A stretch of DNA of 64,000 bases from Pedobacter sp014947265 (GTDB taxonomy: Bacteria > Bacteroidota > Bacteroidia > Sphingobacteriales > Sphingobacteriaceae), in NCBI RefSeq assembly GCF_014947265.1, contig NZ_JADCNK010000009.1, positions 62,001 through 126,000 on the forward strand, read 5' to 3'. Shown one piece after another: positions 24,110 to 33,828 of the stretch (the first letter of the stretch is position 1; the number at the start of each line of letters is the position of its first letter). The notes under the pieces were generated by a model. That model ran no database searches, was not told the origin of the DNA, and was given only the letters and a program-made list of their open reading frames with translations. A program made the translations under genes and the position numbers.

Positions 24110-25627
24110 TTATACTTTCCCCAACCAATATGGTGTTTGTTTCAATAAGGTATTGTTTCTAAACAATGCGGGATCTACAGGCCAATAAAAACCTTCTCTT
24201 CTGAACCTGCTTTCTGTAAGCCAATCCACAATGAGGGTATATCTTCTAGTCCTAAGCAAATCATAAAACAAATGTCCCTCCAGGTACATTTCTTTACCAC
24301 GCTCATAGGCATATTCATCCATTACCTGATCTACAGAGCTTCCTGCCGGAATTAATACCGGATCTGGATCATTTCTTTTTCTAAAATCATTGATAATACT
24401 GGTTGCTGTAGCCGCATCCTTTTTGTAAAGCGCAATCTCTGCCTTAAGCAGTTTCATATCACTCAATCTGAAAATGATAATATTATTACTCAGATAGGGG
24501 TTTAACTTCTGACCAGGATTTCTATATGTTACATTACTGTATTTTATACTCATTGGCTTATCTGGTTGAGTTAAGTCAAAGCCTTTTTTGTAACGTATAT
24601 CGGTAGTGGTTTCGAAATGATCTTTAAGATACGAAGGATTGGTATAAAAACGTGGGTTGTTTCCATAACCTTTAATGTAATTCTCATTTAAAAAATACGA
24701 CCCTATAGAACTATTAGAACCTTCTAATGTATTCTCACTAATGTTAATTTCAAATATTCCTTCTGAAGATCGACCAATAAAAGTATTTTTATAATTAGCC
24801 GTATCTGTTAAAGCATAACCTCCCTTGCTAATTAATGTATTTATCGTCGTATCAGCATTATTTACATCAGTCAAATTAGGGGCATCAACTGAAACATCAG
24901 ACATTGTTGCTCTCCAAAGGTACAAATGCGCTAAAAGGGCATATACCGAACCTTTATTTGCAGTAACTTTTGCATCTCCGCTATTCTCATAATTCCAGCT
25001 TAATAGATTAATAGCTTTGTGGCAATCATTTTCAATCAATTTCATGATCTCAGCTTTCGGACTTCTTGGCAATTGAGGCGCATTGATCGGATCTTCATAA
25101 GCCTCTGTAACCAATGGTACATCACCCCATACCCTTACCATCATAAAGTAACTTAATGCACGAAGGAAATATGCCTGACCAATTGCCGAATTTCGGAATT
25201 GAGCAGGATCGCCTTCAGTTGACAATTGCGCATCGCTCATGGCATTAACTTTCTTCAAAATCAGATTAGACATGGCAATACTTTTATAGTACAAGGTATA
25301 ATTTGCCAGCGTATTGATATTGTATTGAAAGGTAAAATCTCCGCCCTGAATCCCTTCTAAGCCGTCTCCTCCATATTGTATCGTAAAATAGTTTTTGGCA
25401 ACAGCATCACCATACATAAAATAACGATTGTTTTTGTAGGTAATAGCACTACGCATTAGTGCATAATTACCGGCGATGGCACTTCTTACATCCCTGGATG
25501 ATTGCCAGAATGTTTGCTCATAAGGTGCATCTTTAGGTTCTTCATACAATAACTTTTTACAGGAACTTACGGTAACCATCGTAGCTATTGTAATCAGTAC
25601 ACCGATTTTTGTGATTATATTTTTCAT
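24110..25627 (-). CDS. RagB/SusD family nutrient-uptake lipoprotein
   Basis: A 505-residue SusD-type lipoprotein with lipobox V-S-S-C (Cys23) and K-K after it. The N-terminal S-S-R-D-V-R-S-A-I-A-G-N-Y segment and the C-terminal Y-E-R-G-K-E-M-Y-L-E-G-H-L-F-Y-D-L motif are family hallmarks. SusD proteins sit as a lid over the SusC pore and bind the substrate. It lies 12 bp after the SusC gene. The operon has no glycoside hydrolase, so the imported substrate is not revealed. Confidence 0.93.
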   Translation of the reverse strand: MKNIITKIGVLITIATMVTVSSCKKLLYEEPKDAPYEQTFWQSSRDVRSAIAGNYALMRSAITYKNNRYFMYGDAVAKNYFTIQYGGDGLEGIQGGDFTFQYNINTLANYTLYYKSIAMSNLILKKVNAMSDAQLSTEGDPAQFRNSAIGQAYFLRALSYFMMVRVWGDVPLVTEAYEDPINAPQLPRSPKAEIMKLIENDCHKAINLLSWNYENSGDAKVTANKGSVYALLAHLYLWRATMSDVSVDAPNLTDVNNADTTINTLISKGGYALTDTANYKNTFIGRSSEGIFEINISENTLEGSNSSIGSYFLNENYIKGYGNNPRFYTNPSYLKDHFETTTDIRYKKGFDLTQPDKPMSIKYSNVTYRNPGQKLNPYLSNNIIIFRLSDMKLLKAEIALYKKDAATATSIINDFRKRNDPDPVLIPAGSSVDQVMDEYAYERGKEMYLEGHLFYDLLRTRRYTLIVDWLTESRFRREGFYWPVDPALFRNNTLLKQTPYWLGKV

Positions 25628-25639
25628 TTATTGACGATA

Positions 25640-28600
25640 TTAAAATTGAACTTGTACACCTAAAGTATATTTTCTTGGAATAGGATATCCGGTTCCATTA
25701 TACTCCCCATATCCGCTAACAGCTTCTGCATCTGGTAATTTTTTTGATTGCTGGAACATATATACGTTATCAGCAATAGCGTATAATTTCAGCTGACTTA
25801 AGCCTAATTTTCTTACGATTTTAGGGCTGAAATCATAACCAAGATTGATACTTCTGATCCTTGCATAGCCACCTTTTTCGAGGAAAAAGGATTGTGCAGC
25901 CGTATAATAATATCGATAGGATCCCAAATCGAGTTTTGCATATTCAGCCTGATCTCCAGGGTTTCTCCAGATGTTAAGGCGACTTAGATCCGGTGAAGAG
26001 ACACTGGCAAAATTATATACCGCATTAGCATCAGTTGCGTTCGTAAAACGATCTGAATCAAATAGATTTAGTACGTCACGCTTGAGAGTGAATGTTACGA
26101 AAATCCCCAAAGAGAAATTTTTGTAAGAAAAGTTATTGGTAAAACCACCGGTAAAACGTGGGTTAGGATCGCCAATTGGAGCTTTATCCGGATTGATACC
26201 ATCATTAAAAACATCTATAAAATAATCTCCATCCAAATCTGCCAGATAAAAATCACCTGCATTATACGTTCCGTTACTATTTCTATACCTTTCTCCGGTA
26301 TAAGGATTCTGGGGAATATCTGCTGAAGTAGAAAATACGCCTTTTGTACGGTATAAATAGAACGCATTGATTGGACTACCTACAGAAAGCACGTGGTTTT
26401 TATCAAAACGATCTCCACTCAAAATAATATCACGGCCACCATTCGGCAAACTCATGATCTGATTTTTGTTATAAGAGATATTAAAAGAGCTATTCCACTT
26501 AAATTCCTTACGGATTGGATTTGCAGTTAAAGTCAACTCCAAACCTGCATTACGTACTGCAAAAGCATTGGTATAGGCACTGTTATAACCTGATGTAACC
26601 GGCAAATCAATATTAAAAAGCTTTTGTTTTACTTCTTTATTGTACACATCAAACGAAATGGCATATCTACCGTTATCAATTTCCATATCGGTACCGATAT
26701 TCCATTGGGTCGATTTCTCCCAGCTTAAATCCTTTTGTGCTACACCATTTACAAAATTAGGAGTGATAGCGGTAACACCGTTGTAAGAAGTAGCTCCCGT
26801 AATGCCATAGAACACACCGTTAGCAATCCCGTTTCCCTCAAATCCACCATTATTTACAAGATAGCGGTTGTATTGTACATAAGCATTTCTGCGATCTTCG
26901 TTACCTGTGGCCCCATAACTTCCTCTAATTTTAATTAGCGTAAAAGGGTTATTGGATAAGTTTTTCATAAAATTTTCTTCTGAAAGAAGCCAGCCTGCTG
27001 AAATGGAAGGAAACACCCCATATTTATTATTTTCACCAAAGCCAGATGAACCATCCGTCCTTATTGTTCCGGATAAAAGATACTTGCCATCATAATCATA
27101 ATTAAAACGACCATAATAAGCTACCAGTCCATGTGCCGCATAACTTGAAAATCCGAAAATATTCTCCTGTTTAAAACCCGTAACCGTCTGAATATTATCT
27201 GATGCACCACCAAAGCCAATGGCCTGGGTAGTTTGAAACAGATTATACTCAATGTCCTGACCCGCTACCGCACTAAAAGAATGTTTTTTGATCGAACCAT
27301 TATAAGCGAGATAATTCGATGTTCTTAAGCCCATTGCACTCGAAGAGAAACTGGAAGAACTGTTGCCAAAACCACTGTTTAGCACATTACTCATGCTCAC
27401 ATCTCTTCGGGTGTTGTCATTAGTATAAGAAGATTGTGAGTTTAGAGTGAAATTTTTGTTAAACTCATAGGATAAATTCAGATTTACACCAAACTGGTTT
27501 GCCACATTTTTATTTAGGTTTTCACCATCTTTACTTACATAATAATCCAATTTTTCCGGAGATATATTGAAGAGCGAGGAAGGTAAATTCCCCGAACCAA
27601 TTTTAGTGGGCTTGGAAGGATCGTTTGGATCTTCGTTGCCTCTACCCCTGCTGGAACTTGAATAATAAAATATTGGGTTGATCATCAATTTTTTATTCAT
27701 TGCTCTTGAGGTAAGGTTTAAGCGTGTAGTGTAACGTTTATAGCCCGTTCCTTTTACAATACCATCTTCATCATAATAACCACCACTAAAGCGATAAGTT
27801 GTTCCATTATCGCTACCACCGCTTATACTCAGGTTATTATCGTTGATTTTACCCGTCTGATAAAATAAATCCTGCCAATCGGTATGACCATTAAAAGCCG
27901 GATTTAAGCTATCTGTGAGTATATAAGGCAGTTGTACACGCTGATCGTAACTAAGCTGTCTTTGAAGCACCTCCATTTTTTGCCTGCGTTCTGTAGTTCC
28001 CATGGTAGCCTGCCTTAAGTTAGGACGTTGCACCATACCGTAATAAGAGTTAAAGCTTACTTTCGTATCACCTCCAACACCTTTTTTTGTAGTAATTAAA
28101 ATTACACCATTGGCCGCTCTTGAACCATAAATAGCTGCTGCTGAAGCATCTTTTAATACGTCAATAGATTCAATGTCACTCGGATTGAGTCCGGCCATGT
28201 AGTTGGTTCCTGTACCGGTTCCTGGTGGAACATACTCGTCAGATGATTGAGGAACACCATCTACCACATAAAGTGGTGATCTCACTACATTAAACTGATC
28301 ATAACTTGTACTACCTGTAGAGTTACCCCTTACAGATACTGTAGGTGCCACACCCGGCTGACCAGTAAAGTTTTGAACGTTTACACCGGATAAACGACCT
28401 TGCAGCAACTGATCAAAACTTGCCGCAGGTAAGTTAGCCAGCTCTTTACCTGAAATGCTGGAAATCGCAGCTGTACTTTTCTTCCTGGTAATTTTTTGAT
28501 AACCGATCGTAACCACTTCATTCAGTGTATTATTATCCTCTTCCAAAGAAAAGTTTAATGTACCACTTGCAGATACTGGTTTTTCGAGTGAACGATAACC

Positions 28601-28849
28601 TACAATCCTGGCTGTGATAATTGCATTATCTTTTTGTACTGTTAAGCTGAACTTCCCATCAGCATTAGTAGCAGTACCGTTCTTGGTACCCTTTTCGATG
28701 ATCGAAACCCCTGGTAAGGGTTTGTTAGCTTGATCTACAACTGTTCCCTTAATTGTTTTTTGGGCGAAGGCCAGCCAGGGGATAAGTAGATAAAATAATG
28801 TTGCCGTTAAAAATTTCACATAGCAATGTTTTGTAGAAGTTTTTTCCAT
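25640..28849 (-). CDS. SusC/RagA family TonB-linked outer-membrane protein
   Basis: A 1069-residue protein. It has a signal peptide ending A-F-A-Q near residue 30, a carboxypeptidase-regulatory-like domain (about 32-110), a TonB-box-like N-E-V-V-T-I-G-Y at about 109-116, a plug domain containing L-Y-V-V-D-G-V-P and the typical A-S-A-A-A-I-Y-G-S-R-A-A-N-G-V motif, and a long beta-barrel ending V-Q-F. It makes the pore for its SusD partner. It heads a four-gene operon. The 479-bp gap upstream holds a 7-bp inverted repeat. No sigma/anti-sigma pair is next to it. Confidence 0.95.
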   Translation of the reverse strand: MEKTSTKHCYVKFLTATLFYLLIPWLAFAQKTIKGTVVDQANKPLPGVSIIEKGTKNGTATNADGKFSLTVQKDNAIITARIVGYRSLEKPVSASGTLNFSLEEDNNTLNEVVTIGYQKITRKKSTAAISSISGKELANLPAASFDQLLQGRLSGVNVQNFTGQPGVAPTVSVRGNSTGSTSYDQFNVVRSPLYVVDGVPQSSDEYVPPGTGTGTNYMAGLNPSDIESIDVLKDASAAAIYGSRAANGVILITTKKGVGGDTKVSFNSYYGMVQRPNLRQATMGTTERRQKMEVLQRQLSYDQRVQLPYILTDSLNPAFNGHTDWQDLFYQTGKINDNNLSISGGSDNGTTYRFSGGYYDEDGIVKGTGYKRYTTRLNLTSRAMNKKLMINPIFYYSSSSRGRGNEDPNDPSKPTKIGSGNLPSSLFNISPEKLDYYVSKDGENLNKNVANQFGVNLNLSYEFNKNFTLNSQSSYTNDNTRRDVSMSNVLNSGFGNSSSSFSSSAMGLRTSNYLAYNGSIKKHSFSAVAGQDIEYNLFQTTQAIGFGGASDNIQTVTGFKQENIFGFSSYAAHGLVAYYGRFNYDYDGKYLLSGTIRTDGSSGFGENNKYGVFPSISAGWLLSEENFMKNLSNNPFTLIKIRGSYGATGNEDRRNAYVQYNRYLVNNGGFEGNGIANGVFYGITGATSYNGVTAITPNFVNGVAQKDLSWEKSTQWNIGTDMEIDNGRYAISFDVYNKEVKQKLFNIDLPVTSGYNSAYTNAFAVRNAGLELTLTANPIRKEFKWNSSFNISYNKNQIMSLPNGGRDIILSGDRFDKNHVLSVGSPINAFYLYRTKGVFSTSADIPQNPYTGERYRNSNGTYNAGDFYLADLDGDYFIDVFNDGINPDKAPIGDPNPRFTGGFTNNFSYKNFSLGIFVTFTLKRDVLNLFDSDRFTNATDANAVYNFASVSSPDLSRLNIWRNPGDQAEYAKLDLGSYRYYYTAAQSFFLEKGGYARIRSINLGYDFSPKIVRKLGLSQLKLYAIADNVYMFQQSKKLPDAEAVSGYGEYNGTGYPIPRKYTLGVQVQF

Positions 28850-29328
28850 TGATGATTAGTTAGTGGTTAGTTAGTTTGATTATAACCTAAAAGTATCAAC
28901 ATTTTTACTTCGTATTTAGCTACTTTTTAGCTAACTAAAACCATATTTTAACTTAAAAAATTAACATTAATTAACATTAATTAACATTTAACTCTTCAAC
29001 ACCTGACTTTTGCAATTTAAAATATGGCGTTATTGCATCAAACGGCATATTTAAATCAAATAAAGTCACATTTTCAGGCATTTTTAGAACAGGGAGAGCT
29101 AATTACTTAGCAGATAGATTTTAATAAAGAAAATATCAAGAAAATCTGCGGGGGAATAGCAGCTAAAACGTTAAACTGTTTTTTTAACACAAAAAAGTTC
29201 CAAAAACTAAAAATTCCCATAAACACCTACTATTTCACCCTATTTAGAATAGTTCAAAATAATTTGGATTATACAATTTTCTAACGTTATTTTGCATCTG
29301 TTTAGAATTAATCCAAATAAATATTATC
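28850..29328. promoter_or_regulatory. Divergent control region between SusC and the TonB receptor
   Basis: Near SusC an inverted repeat, TTAGCTA 28916-28922 with TAGCTAA 28928-28934 (5-nt loop), could be an operator. The word TTAACATTAA is repeated three times around 28965-28990. Both genes are transcribed away from this region. No coding signal is seen. Confidence 0.45.
29263..29294 (+). promoter_or_regulatory. Likely promoter of the TonB receptor
   Basis: TTTG at 29263-29266 and TATTTTG at 29288-29294 are separated by 21 nt, close to the Bacteroidota -33/-7 pattern (TTTG and TAnnTTTG). The start codon is 34 nt downstream. Confidence 0.4.
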
Positions 29329-31746
29329 ATGTTTAAAATCAAACTATCCAGTTTAACATTTCTATTAACCTTTATTAGCATAATTTCTTTCGCCCAGCAG
29401 TTTTCGACCATTAGGGGTACGATTACCACTTCTAACGGAAAACCAGCGCCCTATATTTCAATTGGATTAAAGGGCAAGGGTCAGGGCACTATATCAGATG
29501 ATAATGGTTTATACACCATAAACCGCATTAAAGCCGGCACTTATATAATTAAAGCTTCAGCAGTTGGTATCGATGCCTCAGAAAAAAGTGTTACGATCGC
29601 TGCAGGAGAAACGAAAGTTATCAATTTCGTATTAAAAGAAAATGATCAGGTGCTGGAGGAAATTACAATAGCAGGTATTAATCAAAAATACAAAGTTAGT
29701 TTACCTTCTGCTACACTTAGGTTAAACGAACCATTATTGGAGGCGCCACAAAACATTCAAATCGTAAGTAATCAAATCCTTAAAGACCAGCAGATCATTA
29801 GCATGAGTGATGGGTTGATCAGAAATGTAAGTGGTGCAGTTCGCCTTGAACACTGGGGAGATATGTACACCAATATTTTAATGCGCGGATCGCAAATTCA
29901 GGCCATGCGTAATGGTTTTAATGTAGTTTCTTCTTCCTGGGGACCATTGACGGAAGACATGAGCTTTGTTGACCATATTGAGTTTGTTAAAGGTCCTGCC
30001 GGATTTATGCTGGGCAACGGCGATCCAAGTGGAATGTATAATGTGGTAACCAAAAAGCCTACTGGTTTAAACCAGGGAGAGGTTTCGTTTACTGCCGGAA
30101 GCTTCGATTTATACCGTACAACAATTGATCTTGACCATAAGCTAACAGCAGATGGTAAATTCTTATTCCGGTTAAACGCTGCGGCGCAAAACAAAGCTTC
30201 ATTTAGACCATACGAAAAAAATGACCGTTACAGTTTTGCACCTGTACTGAGCTATCAGATCACGCCAAGCACTAAGCTAACAGCAGAATATACTTTGCAG
30301 AATGCAAAAATGACCGAAGTGGGTTCTTATTACATTTTTAATACCGCCGGGTATGCGAGTTTACCAAGAGAATTTACATTAACGCAACCTGGGGTACAGC
30401 CTACCCGAATCAACGATCATAGTATAACATTGAACCTAACACAACAACTAGGTCAAAATTGGAAATTAACTGCTCAGGCAGCTTATTATAAATATTTACA
30501 AAATGGTTCAAGCTCATGGCCATCGGCGGTAGATCCAAATGGCACCATCATTCGGAATGTTGGGATATGGGATGCCGAAAGCAGCATGAAATTAGCGCAG
30601 TTGTTTGTGAACGGAACAGTTAAAACCGGAGGTATTGTACACCGGATTTTAGCTGGTTTTGATGGGGGTAAGAAAAATTATATAGCCGATTGGGGTCAAT
30701 CTCATGATTTAGATCTGGCCGGTTCTCCATTTAATTTATACAACCCTGATTATGGCTTCCCATCAAACGGTTACCCAAATTTCGACCGTGTTACTCCGTT
30801 AGAAGAAAGGGCAATTGCAGCAGGCGGTTTAATGGATCAAAAATACCTGAGTGGTTATGTGCAGGATGAATTAGGATTTTTCGATAATATTGTTCGTTTA
30901 ACCCTTGCCGGCCGTTATACCTATGTTAACCAATCGGCATACGGAAGCCCGGCAGATAAAGCAAAGCATGTTACCCCAAGGGTAGGTTTAAGTGTATCAG
31001 TTGACAAAAACACCTCTGTTTACGCGGTTTATGACGAAGCCTTTACTCCACAAACCGGCTTTTTCCGCGATGGTGGTACCGCAAAACCCATTACCGGTAA
31101 CAATAAAGAATTTGGCATCAAAAAAGACTGGTTTGATGGCCGTTGGAACACCACCCTATCCCTTTACAGGATTACCAAACAAAACGAGATTACCGGGGAT
31201 CCTACCAATAAGGCAGGAGAAACTTTTAGCATCGTAATTGGCGAAAAAAGAGCACAGGGCTTAGAGTTTGATATTCGTGGCGAATTGGCTAAAGGATTAA
31301 ACTTAATTGCAAACTATGCCTATACCGATGCGAAAGTAACAAAGGTAGCAGATGGAGTTGAAGGCGTTTTTGTTGGTCAGGTGGTACCGGGTTTTTCAAA
31401 ACATACCACTAACGCATGGTTAACCTACTCATTACAGAACGGAGCGCTTAAAGGATTCGGCATCTCAGGAGGCTTCACCTATCTTGTCGACAGGGCTGTT
31501 GGCACCTATAGTGGTGAAAATGCAAATGAAAATCTTCCCGACTATTTTAAACTTGACGGAGGTTTATTCTGGTCGAATAAAAAAATAAAAGTCACTGCAA
31601 ATGTATTTAACATTTTGGATAAGTATTTATACAGCGGTGCGTATTACACCAACTATTGGAACGCGCCAACTTATAACCAACCTGTTTACTCATGGCAGGC
31701 CGAAGCACCAAGAAACTACAGAGTAAGTGTAGCCTATAAATTTTAA
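29329..31746 (+). CDS. TonB-dependent siderophore-type receptor
   Basis: An 805-residue outer-membrane receptor. It has a signal peptide (to about 22), a carboxypeptidase-regulatory-like domain (about 28-110), a plug domain with R-G-S-Q-I near 185 and F-V-K-G-P-A-G near 222, and a barrel ending V-A-Y-K-F. The E-F-G-I-K-K-D-W-F-D-G-R-W and N-V-F-N-I-L-D-K motifs are typical of FhuA/FecA-like siderophore receptors. It differs clearly from the SusC proteins in the window. It is first in a cassette with DUF4198, PepSY and DUF6607 genes, which supports metal or siderophore uptake. Confidence 0.92.
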   Translation: MFKIKLSSLTFLLTFISIISFAQQFSTIRGTITTSNGKPAPYISIGLKGKGQGTISDDNGLYTINRIKAGTYIIKASAVGIDASEKSVTIAAGETKVINFVLKENDQVLEEITIAGINQKYKVSLPSATLRLNEPLLEAPQNIQIVSNQILKDQQIISMSDGLIRNVSGAVRLEHWGDMYTNILMRGSQIQAMRNGFNVVSSSWGPLTEDMSFVDHIEFVKGPAGFMLGNGDPSGMYNVVTKKPTGLNQGEVSFTAGSFDLYRTTIDLDHKLTADGKFLFRLNAAAQNKASFRPYEKNDRYSFAPVLSYQITPSTKLTAEYTLQNAKMTEVGSYYIFNTAGYASLPREFTLTQPGVQPTRINDHSITLNLTQQLGQNWKLTAQAAYYKYLQNGSSSWPSAVDPNGTIIRNVGIWDAESSMKLAQLFVNGTVKTGGIVHRILAGFDGGKKNYIADWGQSHDLDLAGSPFNLYNPDYGFPSNGYPNFDRVTPLEERAIAAGGLMDQKYLSGYVQDELGFFDNIVRLTLAGRYTYVNQSAYGSPADKAKHVTPRVGLSVSVDKNTSVYAVYDEAFTPQTGFFRDGGTAKPITGNNKEFGIKKDWFDGRWNTTLSLYRITKQNEITGDPTNKAGETFSIVIGEKRAQGLEFDIRGELAKGLNLIANYAYTDAKVTKVADGVEGVFVGQVVPGFSKHTTNAWLTYSLQNGALKGFGISGGFTYLVDRAVGTYSGENANENLPDYFKLDGGLFWSNKKIKVTANVFNILDKYLYSGAYYTNYWNAPTYNQPVYSWQAEAPRNYRVSVAYKF

Positions 31747-31812
31747 ATTAAATTAATCAGGAGAAGCTGGATCAGATCAATTTCTCCTGGTTTTAAAACC
31801 CAACCAGAAAAC

Positions 31813-32523
31813 ATGAAAACTAAAATCTCATTACTATTTTTATTTCTAGCCCTTAGCATTTCGAGTGCATTTGCACATGCTTTATGGATAGAAACAGCTT
31901 CAACAGGCAAAAAAGGGCAGGTACAGGAAGTGAAAGTTTTTTTCGGAGAATACGAAAGCAACGAACCTGATTCTGCCGCAAAATGGTTTAGCAACTTAAA
32001 AGAATTTAAACTGGTTCTAACTGCTCCAAACGGAACAACGAAAGTTTTAGCTACTGCTGCCGATGTAAGTTTCTTTAAAGCAAGCTTCACTCCAGATCAG
32101 GAAGGCACTTATAAACTTTCTGTGGTTCATGAAGTTGCTGACATTTATGAGAAAGCTAAAATTGAATATTATGCTTTTGCAGATGTTGCCGTAGGAAACG
32201 CAAAAATTAACACCGCTTTCCCAGCTACCGCAGCACTAACCATCAGACCAGATAAACATGCTTTAAGTGTAGGCGAAATATCAATTCATCAGGTAATTTA
32301 CAACAAAACACCTTTTGCAAAGCAGAAGTTAACGGTTGTAAATGCTGAAAGAAAAGCACAGCCTACCGAAACCGATGCAGAAGGAAAATTCACTTTCAAG
32401 CCAGAACAAAAAGGAAACTATTTCCTGGAAGCCTTTACAGAAGATAAAACACCTGGAAAATTAAATGGAAAAGATTACGACAAAGTTTGGCATTTAGTAA
32501 CCTATACTACTGAGGTTAAGTAG
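31813..32523 (+). CDS. DUF4198 periplasmic protein, probable metal-binding partner
   Basis: A 236-residue exported protein. The signal peptide ends S-A-F-A at residue 21, so the mature protein should begin with His22 in H-A-L-W-I-E. DUF4198 proteins often start with a histidine after cleavage, a plausible metal ligand. The rest forms beta-sandwich-like repeats (E-G-T-Y-K-L-S-V near 98 and the K-G-N-Y-F-L-E-A segment near 217). It sits 66 bp after the TonB receptor gene. A role in handling the imported metal or siderophore in the periplasm is inferred. Confidence 0.85.
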   Translation: MKTKISLLFLFLALSISSAFAHALWIETASTGKKGQVQEVKVFFGEYESNEPDSAAKWFSNLKEFKLVLTAPNGTTKVLATAADVSFFKASFTPDQEGTYKLSVVHEVADIYEKAKIEYYAFADVAVGNAKINTAFPATAALTIRPDKHALSVGEISIHQVIYNKTPFAKQKLTVVNAERKAQPTETDAEGKFTFKPEQKGNYFLEAFTEDKTPGKLNGKDYDKVWHLVTYTTEVK

Positions 32524-32599
32524 TCGTAAATTTTACAAAAAATTTAAAGCTAATTTTCGTCTCGAAAAAGCCTAATTGGTTCTTTTATTCAGCTTGCTA

Positions 32600-33805
32600 A
32601 TGACACTAACAAAAATATCAATAAAATCAAAAAACAAAAAATCGCGACTACGACGGATTAGTGACTGGCTGCACCTGTGGTTAGGTATCGTATCGGGTCT
32701 GATCGTATTGATGTTGGGCATTACCGGATGTATATATGTTTTTCAAAAGGAAATTACTGAGCTGATCCACCGCAAAGCATATTTTGTTGATTTTCCATCA
32801 AACCCTAAAACCCTGCCATTAAGTTTGCTGCAAACCAATGCCGAAAAAGCATTGGGAAATAAAAAGAAAATTAATTTTATTTCTACCTATAAAGCGCCGG
32901 AGCGGGCATGGGAATTTGGCACTTATAAAGCTGGTGATGCTAAAGCCTTCTGGTACTTCGACTCAGTTGATTATTACGATCTGGTACTGGTAAACCCATA
33001 CACAGGAAAAGTAACCCTGGTGGCCGATCATAAATATGAGTTTTTTGCAGTGGTTAAAATGATTCATTGGAGTTTGCTGATCAATCATCCCATTGGTCAA
33101 CAGATTATCGGTTGGTCTACTTTTATTTTTGTGTTCCTGCTCATTTCAGGCATGGTGATGTGGTGGCCTAAAAATCTCAAAAAATCAAACTTTGATAAGA
33201 GTTTTAAAGTAAAGTGGAAAGCCAAATTTAAACGTATTAATTACGACATGCACAATGTACTGGGCTTTTATGTCATGATCATATGCCTGATGCTGGCTTT
33301 AACTGGCTTGGTGTGGGCATTTCAATGGTTTCAGGGAGCAGTTTATGTTGTCGCATCAGGAACCACTACCCCGCCAAAAGTGGTAGAAATAAAATCTGAC
33401 TCAACAAAAACCAGTAATGCTGTTCCATTTGATATTGCCTTTGATCAGGCCAAAAAGATTTTTAAAAACGAAGATCGTATTGGTATGTCGCCGACGGGAG
33501 GCGGTACAGCAACTATTTATGCCACAGGTTACCGTGGTGAAGAAACTTACTGGAATTATGATATTTTACAGTTCGATCAGTACTCGGGCAAATTATTACA
33601 TAGAACAAACCAATCAGAAAAAAACGGAGGTGAAACTGTAATTGGCATGAACTACGATATCCACGTTGGAGCTATTTTAGGCCTTCCCGGAAAAATAATG
33701 GCATTTTTTGCCAGTCTTATTGCAGCAAGTTTACCTATAACCGGATTTATTATCTGGTGGGGAAAAGGAAAAAAGAAAAAAAATCCCGCAATGGCGGAAA
33801 AATAA
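32600..33805 (+). CDS. PepSY-associated transmembrane protein (putative iron/siderophore reductase)
   Basis: A 401-residue inner-membrane protein from the ATG at 32600; a TTG at 32576 is less likely. Four transmembrane helices carry or adjoin histidines: W-L-H-L-W near 24, M-I-H-W-S near 155, M-H-N-V-L near 215 and Y-D-I-H near 350. PepSY modules lie between helices, in the periplasm. Related proteins are coupled to siderophore receptors and are proposed to reduce ferric siderophores using haem held by these histidines. The very basic tail K-G-K-K-K-K-N points to the cytoplasm. It is third in the cassette. Confidence 0.88.
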   Translation: MTLTKISIKSKNKKSRLRRISDWLHLWLGIVSGLIVLMLGITGCIYVFQKEITELIHRKAYFVDFPSNPKTLPLSLLQTNAEKALGNKKKINFISTYKAPERAWEFGTYKAGDAKAFWYFDSVDYYDLVLVNPYTGKVTLVADHKYEFFAVVKMIHWSLLINHPIGQQIIGWSTFIFVFLLISGMVMWWPKNLKKSNFDKSFKVKWKAKFKRINYDMHNVLGFYVMIICLMLALTGLVWAFQWFQGAVYVVASGTTTPPKVVEIKSDSTKTSNAVPFDIAFDQAKKIFKNEDRIGMSPTGGGTATIYATGYRGEETYWNYDILQFDQYSGKLLHRTNQSEKNGGETVIGMNYDIHVGAILGLPGKIMAFFASLIAASLPITGFIIWWGKGKKKKNPAMAEK

Positions 33806-33828
33806 GTACATCCTAATTAATAATAAAC